A stretch of DNA of 64,000 bases, from the NCBI GenBank assembly GCA_037176885.1, contig JAWWNJ010000132.1, positions 310,001-374,000 of the forward strand, given 5' to 3'. The stretch is from Favolaschia claudopus. Lineage: Eukaryota; Basidiomycota; Agaricomycetes; Agaricales; Mycenaceae. This document shows positions 56,539 to 64,000 of this stretch, piece by piece (positions within the stretch are counted from its first letter, which is position 1; every line of letters starts with the position of its first letter). The position numbers and the translations under genes were made by a program. The notes under the pieces were generated by a model that did not search any database, had not been told where the DNA came from, and was given only the letters and a program-made list of their open reading frames with translations.

Positions 56539-57551
56539 TTGAAGTATCGTGCAGCGCATTGACCGTTTTCACCTCAGATTGATTTCGATCGGTTTCTAGT
56601 ACTCAACACCTCGTGGGGGTCACAACATACCATATATATGCGATTAGGTCAGGGAATGGAATGCTCAAGGCTTCGAGACGCGCGAGCAAGTTCATTGCGC
56701 GCAAGCTCCTCATGGAAATTTTTTGGGTGATTGCGAGATACTTGGATAATTGTCAGGTTTGGCAATGATGGCTGCAAATATGTATTGTGCAGCGGAAAAT
56801 TGAAAGCAAAGAAGCCATTATCTACCCTCAAGTACGTACTGCGATAAAACATCCCGACTCCTCTGGATGCATCCGAAGTAGCCAATGTCCAGTCTCCTAC
56901 CTTCTGCCTTAGTTCCCCTAGACGTTCTTGTGAGATTCTCGACGGATATGACCTCGCCAGCGCTTATCGCGACTCTTGGATGACTTGAAATTCCGGAGCA
57001 AAGACTGGGCACCCAGTGTTGTGAGCCGCTTCACAGACTCCTTAGCCAGTCGTTTCTGCGAGACTGTTCTTGTCCTTCTCGGCTACTGCGTCTGCGCCAT
57101 CCGTAGCATGAGTGCTGAGTATTCTGCTTGTCTCGACTTTTGACGAGCAGTCGGACACCGAACAGAGACACTAGCACCGAGCTGGGACCTAGAACTTCAA
57201 GCCCAAAAGATACAGAGCGATAGCCAAGAGACCAAACTCAGACGTTGAGGGCTCAGGGCACCACTCTCCGGGAAAGACACGGCTCGATAGTCGGAGATCA
57301 AAGTCAACTCAAAACTTGGCTTCGGGCGTTCGTGTTATGAACTGAGGGTCTTGAACGGTTTGCCGTTTCCGAGTCTAAGACTGCCGATGAAGACCGCTCA
57401 GACGTGTTTCATCTTGACCATGCCCCACTAGATGAAGTTCTGTAAGCAGATATCCAGGATACAATCCGGCGCCGGAAAAAATACATACAGCGCGCTCTAT
57501 TGAATTCAACGCTAGAAATACATTTTATACCATTCCTGCTCACCCCACTCG
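56539..57551. other. intergenic, no gene recognised
   Basis: Only short frames. Nothing structured noticed beyond ordinary spacer. Confidence 0.3.
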
Positions 57552-60500
57552 CTATACAGAAGCATACCCAAAGGTCGAGCCCTCCAACCCCCAAGCAACA
57601 GTCGAGAACTGATTCGCCGCCTCCTTGGTCTTCTTCACTGACCTCGAACTATGATACCATGAAATTAGCCTTCGCTGAAGCGGCAGACACATCCAGATCA
57701 CTGAAACTCACCTCACAAGCGTCTTGACAAACCGCTCTTTGTCCTCCCTGGTCGCTTTCGTCGCGGGGAAATCGTCTGCGAATAAGATACTCGACACCCA
57801 ACCCCGCGCGCCTCTGCCGGACGCCCGTCCTCCATTTTCACTGCGCATGTCACCCTCAGCCGCCGCGACAGTCGCCTCTTCCCAACGGGTCACGAGCGCG
57901 CTGAGAATCTCCAATAGATTCGGAGTGACACTCCGTGGTGCTGCGCCAGCGAAGCCACATAGTACCGCGCGCATGATTGCGCGTCCATGTGTACGGATGA
58001 GATGTGCTTGGAGGGGTGCTACTTGTTGTGCTGAAATCGGCGCGTACAGCGACAGCCGATGGATTAATGTACCCTGCAGTCGCCTATGATGAGGACTCAA
58101 TCAAAGACAGGAGAAGAGAAACATACCAGAAAAGTACATGCCGCGACGAGAGAGTACCTTTCCTGCAGCGCCAAGGCGCTGATTGCACACCTCACCAATG
58201 CATCGAAGGCGCCGTCAGGCAGTGCACAAAATGACGTTGTAAAGTCCTGTGCGACCCGGTCCATACATGCAAAGAACTCTTGTACAATGTCGGGGTTCTG
58301 AGGGTCAATTGGCATTGTGTCCTTTGCATCATAGCAACAAACGCACCTCCACCATCCCATTCGGTTCTCCCAATACCCCAAGCACCGTCCCAACAAGCAC
58401 CCCCACTGCCTCGCGCACGCACGCCTCCGCTTCCTCGCTAGGGCCAGACGGCGAACCAAGGAAAAGCGGCGGCGGATTCAGCTGACCAACCAGACTCGCC
58501 GCAAGCGTAAGCCAAACACCCGTCAGCCTCCGCCGCGCTGCACTACACACAACTCCAAGCAACGGCCCCGCAGGAAGCGACAACAGCGTCACGTCCGCCG
58601 GCAGTGCCGTTATCGCGCGCACTAGCTCACTGAGTGCCTACACGACCATCCATAAACAGAGTCATAAGCGCACGATATAGTCGTAATACGCACCTGCCCT
58701 ACCGCCGAATCCGCACTCCACAGCTCCGCCACTTGCTCAATCGCACGCGAAAGCGCCTGCCTCAATGCCTGCAATCGAGAATCCTCCCTCGCGGCTCGCA
58801 CTGCCGCCGCCTCGGGTCCACCACTCTCATCCTCATCCAGCCTTCTCGCTTCCGTTGTACGCGTCAATCCCCGTGCAATGCCCGCAAGAACCTCAAGTTG
58901 CAGAATGGCGGTGGCGCGTGCGGCATCCGGGTGCTACAAATACAGACATCTCAATACGAGGACCCGAATCAAAATCTAAAACAAAAACTCACCGTAGTCA
59001 CCGCGCTAAGCGCTACTCCTAATCGCTGCAAAATCGACATCACCATCGCCTCAGTCGGGGCGATACCCTCCGTAGGCGGGAGAGCCTGAATCACACTCGC
59101 GATACTTTGCAACACTTTCGCCTTCTCCGAATCCTAAATAAAAGCAAGCGCGATGAATTAGCAAACATATCCAACGACAAGAAGGTATAATACGCACCGG
59201 CACCCCGCCCATCCCCGCATGTACCTCCGCAAATGCGCGTATCCTTGCGGCAAGTGCTCGCCGATTGGCATCGCACAGACTTCTCAGAGCGAGAGCGGCC
59301 TACGAAGACAAAAGATTCAGGATATCAGATGACAAGACAAGAAACAGAAAGCAAGGACGGGATATCCACCTGCAAACACACTCCCGGATCCTTCAATGCC
59401 CCCAACACATACCCTAGCGGCGACAACACCGCGTCCGGTGACCGAGTCGTAAAGTACGCGGCGTACGTTTCTATCCAAGTCTGCAGCGTTTGCATGGATG
59501 TTTAGCAGAGGAAATATAACAACGCACCGACGAGCCCCAACGCCGTCCGCCTCAGACGCACTAGTGCGGCACCTTCCCCTCCTTCTGCCGGTGGAGGTAA
59601 CCGACCCCAGACATGGTCACCAAAAAGCCTCACGAGCGCTGCGCTCCCCGCTGTCTCCTTCTCGGCTACCGAGGCGCTCGTCGTATCGAGGTCGAGGGCC
59701 TCGTGTACCGCGCGGAGGAGGAAGAGCGGGGCTTCGAGTTTCTGTACGGAAGTATGAGTGAGCAAAGACACAAAATGGGGGAGGAGTGACGGACCTCCCA
59801 AACGTTTCCACCCTTGTGGGCGACAGCAGCCGCAGCCTCGGCCTCGCTGACGAGAAATACAAGCAAATCGTCTCGAAGGATGTAGTAACTGGAAAATGGA
59901 GGGATTCAGGACCGTATTATACAAAAGAAGAATCGTGAAAGGAAAAAGCAAACTCACGCGTTGACAAGCGTATCACCTACGTCCCGACGATACAGCGCAA
60001 AGCGATCCATGCGATCTGAAAATCACAAATAATACCAAGTCAGCGATCTAAGCGCAGAAATTTGCAACGAATGCGCACTCCGACCCTCAACGCCCCCGGG
60101 CCAAAAGACCTTGACCCTCAACACTCTCACCAAGGCAGCATACACCGCCCGCGCATGCGCCATCCGCGCGTCGTCCGCATCACTCCCACCACTTCCCTCA
60201 CCGTCATCGCCACCGGAGGCACCAAACTGATAGCTACCACTCCGCACCATCATCTCCGGCGCAGGCGTCCACGGCGAGCCGCGCCGGAATCGCTCGGGGT
60301 CGTCTTCGTCTAATTCAGATGGGGGAGTCGCAGAGGGGAAAAGGTAGGCATTCGCGGCGGGTACCTCCCACAACGCCTCCTGCAACAAATACCAGAACCC
60401 AAGCGACGTTCCCGCGTTTGCTTCGTCTTCCTCGTCATCGTCATCGCCATCGTCCTCTCCCTCCCCGTCCCCGTCCACCGCAACACCACCGCCCACATCG

Positions 60501-61688
60501 ACCCGCACCCGCACCCTCGCCCCGCCCGGATCCACCGTCACCAGCGCGAGCATTACGCGCAAGAAAGTCTGCGCGAGGAGCGCCCGCGGCGGTCCCGCGC
60601 TGCACGCTGAGACGTCCACGACGTGCGCCGCGACCCACTCCACCGCGGCCTCCGCTAGCGCCACGAGCAGCTTCGTGTGCGTCTTGAGTGCGGGGGGCGG
60701 CGCGTGGCTCGGTAGTGCGTATGAGGGCGCGGTTGTTGTGAGAGACGCCAGATTCGAGTCTGCGGAGGGCGAGTATTGCGGGAAGACGTTGAGGACCCAG
60801 AGGAGGAGGGGCTCGAGGAGGACGGCGGGGGACCAGGCGGTTGGTGGCCGAGAGAGAAGTTCAGAGAGCGCGGAGACTGCGTGTGTGCTGCTGGTGTTGG
60901 AGTGTTGGAGGAGGGCGATGTGCGACGGGATGAGTGAGGCGACGTCGGTGTCGGGAAGTAGTTTGTTGGGGAGCCATGCGACAAGGCAAGCAAGTGCAGC
61001 GGCTACTGCATCTTCAGAAGAATGACTTGCAACTACTGAAGCAATTGACTGAATGACCAGGCTGGAAGCAGAACGAAGCGATGTGTCCAGTGTAAGTCTT
61101 TGCAAGAAATTAGGACATGATAAATGATTGAAGAAAGGCATTACAGTACCTGGGTTGCGGCAATAGATTCGCCGCTCCAACATCCTCCGCTGCTCCGGCC
61201 AGAAACTCATGCACATGCTCACTGGCAGCGCCCATACCAACCAAACTTCCCATCGTCCCTTCTATCCACCCATCCCACATCTTGGCTGGAACCAATCTAA
61301 TCGCGAGTGCAGACAAAGCAGAGTACATCTTCCTCCTCACTACACGTGTCCTCTGCACCCCCGCGAGATTGACTAGCGCGTCTCGCAGAGCAAGTTGTTC
61401 CGATACAGGCAGAGCTGATAATTCGCCCCGAGAAATTTTGGCGTGGGCGGTATGGGCACCAAAAAATTGAACATTGGGGCCTGCGTGAGCGAGCAGAGGA
61501 ACAATGAGACCCCAAGCAAAGGGTGTACGCTGCAGAGACAGCAAAGAAGATTGAACAGTTTGTACGGTGGCAGGATCGGCAGAGGCAGCGGGGTCGTAGG
61601 CGGACTGAATGAGAGAGATGAATTGTGAGATGTCTGCTTCAGATGGCATTGGTATCGAGGAGGATGACGCCGACGATGAGGACGCCAT
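57552..61688 (-). CDS. importin-beta family protein, Kap122/importin-13-like
   Basis: Starting at ATG 61688 (MASSSSASSSS; an in-frame ATG at 61742 is possible), the first exon reads ADISQFISLIQSAYDP, FAWGLIVPLLAH, GPNVQFFGAHTAHAKI. The last is the PNxxFFxAxTxxxKI motif of the N-terminal Ran-binding HEAT repeats of importin-13/Kap122-type karyopherins. About a dozen further exons encode helix pairs throughout (for example LACLVAWLPNKLL, LAQTFLRVMLALV, LIRTHGRAIMRAVLCGFAG) plus an acidic loop (DGEGEDDGDDDDEEDE), and end in FGYASV before the TAG at 57552-57554. Total size is roughly 1,050-1,100 residues, normal for the family. The role would be shuttling cargo through the nuclear pore under Ran control. 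No lesion found. It is the clearest housekeeping gene of the window. Confidence 0.82.
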
Positions 61689-61742
61689 CGTGCTCGTCGT
61701 CGTCGACGGTGGTGGTAAAAGAGAAGTCACAGAATGTGACAT

Positions 61743-63540
61743 GTCACGCGTACAACGTTGAACTGGACCAGACTGGACCCAAACTGAACGTACTGAACCC
61801 TTGACAAACTTAAGCACTTCGAGTCTTGAGCCCCCTAACTTGGCTGCCTATTGTCTTTCCTTCAATTGAAGTCAAGTTATTCGACACTTTCTGACAATTT
61901 CTGAAGCCGAATTTGGCATTTGCACTGTTGCACTTCATTGGACTTCATTTTTTCTTCTACTTTCCAGTAGTGATGCCCTGTTCAAGCAGTTCAAGTAAGT
62001 ATTCACACTGATTCCAGGCCGGTATTTGAGCCTTCAAGATAAGTTGAAAAAAGCAAGCAATTCGGCGAAGAAGAAGAGCTTAGAGCATTCTGAGCATACC
62101 CTTGTTTGATCGCGATGAAGCGATAATAAGTATGACTCGGTCAGTACTAGTACTTACTTGTTTTGGATCGTTCGTTTGAATCATTTATTTAACAACCCCA
62201 CGGTAAAGAGAACAACGGTCTCCATGAATGCCGCTTATGCTCCGTCGCGCCGCCCGGGACCCACAGTTTTTCTGGTCTTGTCATTCTCGGCAAATTTTCG
62301 GTCATGGGGGGCGTGCCACTCCCAGCTTTCATGAAATTATAAAAGGAAGGCCACCTCAAGATACAGTGGTAGCCAACTGATTCGCAGCAATGCTATTATC
62401 TTCCCTGCTACGCTGGTTTGTTAGATGCGGCTGGCCATCAGGAAAATGTTTTCGAGCTGGCGGAGCTGGCGCCAGGTCTGCCAGCTAACGCCAGCTTGCC
62501 AGAATTGAGCTGGCCCCATTATGGGATCCTCGGCGCCAGATTTGATTCTGGCGCCAGAACTGTAGAATGTTTCATTTTGGCCGCGCTGCTAATCCTTTTC
62601 TTTCGCTAATTGATTCACACAGGGATCATAAATGGGAGAAACAACAGTTTATATAGGTATATAATGTACTACGATACCAACTTACCCTCTGATAACCCTA
62701 CATCCCTCCGCCGTCAAAGCGCGCGACATCGACATGCACGAAACTTCAGACATCGAGAAGCGTCCACGTCGTGACTGACACGGTCCCGGCCCCGAGGTGG
62801 GCTTGTTGACAACACTGCAAACCGGTGAACAGCGAGATAAACTGCGGTAATCACTTTAGAGCTGAATTCGCGGATATAGAAATGAAGACACACCTCGGAC
62901 TTGACTTCCCCCCAAGTCTAACACCAGACCCCGGCAACCAGGGGATGAAACGGCGTCGATAATCGAACGCGGTACGGCCTACAAAGAATAACAATCAGTG
63001 GCAACGAAAAGCAGCCGAGACAGGCGCGACTTGATGGTCCGCGAGAGATTGAGGGGAGTAGCCGAGAAGTTAACTTGAGGCGGAGAGAAACGGTAGTTCA
63101 ACCAAGCCCTTGAGACTTGAGACCCAGATTGCTTCCTTGAAAGCTTGGAACTATTTCTTCGACGGCTACTTAACGACACCTGCGCCTGCTTGAAGACTTG
63201 AAGATCTTGAGGGTATACCAGAAACCGACCGAAGAGGGGAGAAGCTTGAATAAGGTAGCAATGATATTTGAGAGCTTGAGGGCGTACAGGACGTTGGCGA
63301 GGGCATTGAGGGTGACAGGAAAGGGGGAAGATGGTGGCAGGAAGCAAGGAGCGAGTGACGTGGCAACGGTTGTTGATCAACATCTGCTGTCAAACAGCAC
63401 GTGCCTGTCGGAGTTTGAATGACTTGAGCAAATTTTCAGAACGCGACAAGGATGAATTTCGGATGATTCCACTTGATTCGGCGTTGCCGTCCCCGACACT
63501 GAGCGTAACACGGCATGTACCCGTCCTGTAGCCCTCGGGA
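61743..63540. other. intergenic, with GGCGCCAG-rich hairpins
   Basis: No convincing gene. Between 62450 and 62570 the strings GCTGGCGCCAG and TCTGGCGCCAGA recur, including a 9-bp-arm hairpin GGCGCCAGA...TCTGGCGCC near 62532-62555. The 63-codon frame over it is composition only. Confidence 0.35.
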
Positions 63541-63589
63541 GACGGCTGATGCGGATTTGAAGGCCATCAAGATAGCCGATATTCTGACA

Positions 63590-64000
63590 GCGGCTGGTGC
63601 AGCTGGCATTGCTGGCAACAATCTGGGCCATGGGACTCCTCTCCGGGCGGCGGGAACCTGGTGGTAATCTCGATAGATCGTCGCAATTTATCTCTGCTGG
63701 GAAGCAAATTTTAAGGGCCGGCTCAGGCTTCAAGTTGAATATCAGGAGTTTGGAATCTCTGGCGTTGACCCTGGGTCCACATACTACGGAACCGTTGACT
63801 TCCGTCGGCGTGTCAATTAACTAGAGCGAATTCATCACGGTCAATGTATCTGAAGGCTTCAACTCCATTCCGATCCCAGCGTCGTCTAAAACTTCCAACA
63901 AAAACACGGTCGTTCGAGTGAACGTCGAGAGTTGGCAAAACAACCGCATGAATCTCGAGAGTCTGACTCTCAACCCGGTGGGTACCGCCATCTCGCTATT
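63590..64000 (+). pseudogene. SGNH/GDSL-esterase-like gene, N-terminal part, broken
   Basis: Exons read GPWDSSPG, then TWW joined by an intron (63664-63714) to AGSGFKLNIRSL, LALTLGPHTTEPLTSVGVSIN, and finally SEFITVNVSEGFNSIPIP, VVRVNVESWQNNRMNLESL. I associate this order with the beta-sandwich front part of a fungal SGNH/GDSL-type esterase family whose GDS motif would lie beyond the window. That assignment is weak. An in-frame TAG at 63822-63824 sits between VSIN and SEFITVN, and a one-base shift is needed between DSSPG and TWW, so the gene is broken. It runs off the right edge. Confidence 0.45.

Noticed and set aside
12974..63824. Three in-frame TAG codons in decayed genes, suggesting stop-codon reassignment
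   Set aside because: Intact genes here end with TAG, TAA or TGA and contain no internal TAG; the helicase case is explained by an intron. Ordinary decay is simpler.
1..64000. TET/JBP oxygenase gene linked to the KDZ elements
   Set aside because: Such genes are known beside basidiomycete KDZ elements, so I looked for the HxD...H pattern with its usual surroundings and found none.

Overview
The window looks like nuclear DNA of an agaricomycete (mushroom-forming basidiomycete). Genes are split by many short introns (about 45-70 bp, GTRNGT...YAG). Three transposon groups that are abundant in Agaricomycetes are present: two KDZ elements with CxC2 cysteine clusters, one Plavaka element, and one paired DUF6589/SF2-helicase element. 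Several host-type genes also belong to families typical of these fungi (DUF6698, MYND-finger proteins, F-box/LRR proteins). No LTR retrotransposon, rRNA or CRISPR was recognised. All calls come from reading the sequence by eye; no alignment or search was run.

Layout. 0-4.7 kb: C-terminal part of a RING-finger gene, then an apparently intact KDZ transposase (+). 4.7-12.6 kb: poor in recognisable genes, with an MFS-transporter fragment, a degenerate GC-rich tandem duplication and broken ORFs. 12.7-15.7 kb: a decayed serine-rich conserved fungal gene (-). 16.1-17.0 kb: a small chromodomain plus Tudor-like gene (+). 19.6-20.1 kb: a membrane-anchored hypothetical gene (-). 20.25-25.86 kb: a complete inverted-repeat element with two convergent genes, DUF6589 and an SF2 helicase, resembling the AcademH lineage. 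Its right arm carries a nested 147-bp MITE whose empty site is preserved in the left arm. 28.0-31.7 kb: a second KDZ transposase (+). 32.4-33.2 kb and 35.4-35.9 kb: two minisatellites. 36.9 kb: a tRNA-like Pol III unit (-). 37.1-38.2 kb: an RNase H N-domain-like gene (-). 39.9-43.6 kb: poorly resolved ORFs. 43.7-45.6 kb: a MYND zinc-finger gene (-). 46.8-48.4 kb: a DUF6698 gene (-). 48.6-52.8 kb: a Plavaka transposase (-). 53.1-54.6 kb: a truncated gephyrin/MoeA gene (+). 54.9-56.5 kb: a broken F-box gene (+). 57.5-61.7 kb: an importin-beta family (Kap122/importin-13-like) gene (-). 63.6-64 kb: the start of a broken SGNH-esterase-like gene (+) that runs off the window.

The window therefore alternates ordinary housekeeping genes (importin, MYND, DUF6698) with a mobile-element graveyard that includes several near-intact elements. 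Many fragments of other genes carry one or two frameshifts or stops. The strongest candidate for a little-described system is the 5.6-kb DUF6589/helicase element. Its two genes start just inside identical ~300-bp arms, so they may share one promoter sequence, and each arm holds a subterminal hairpin.
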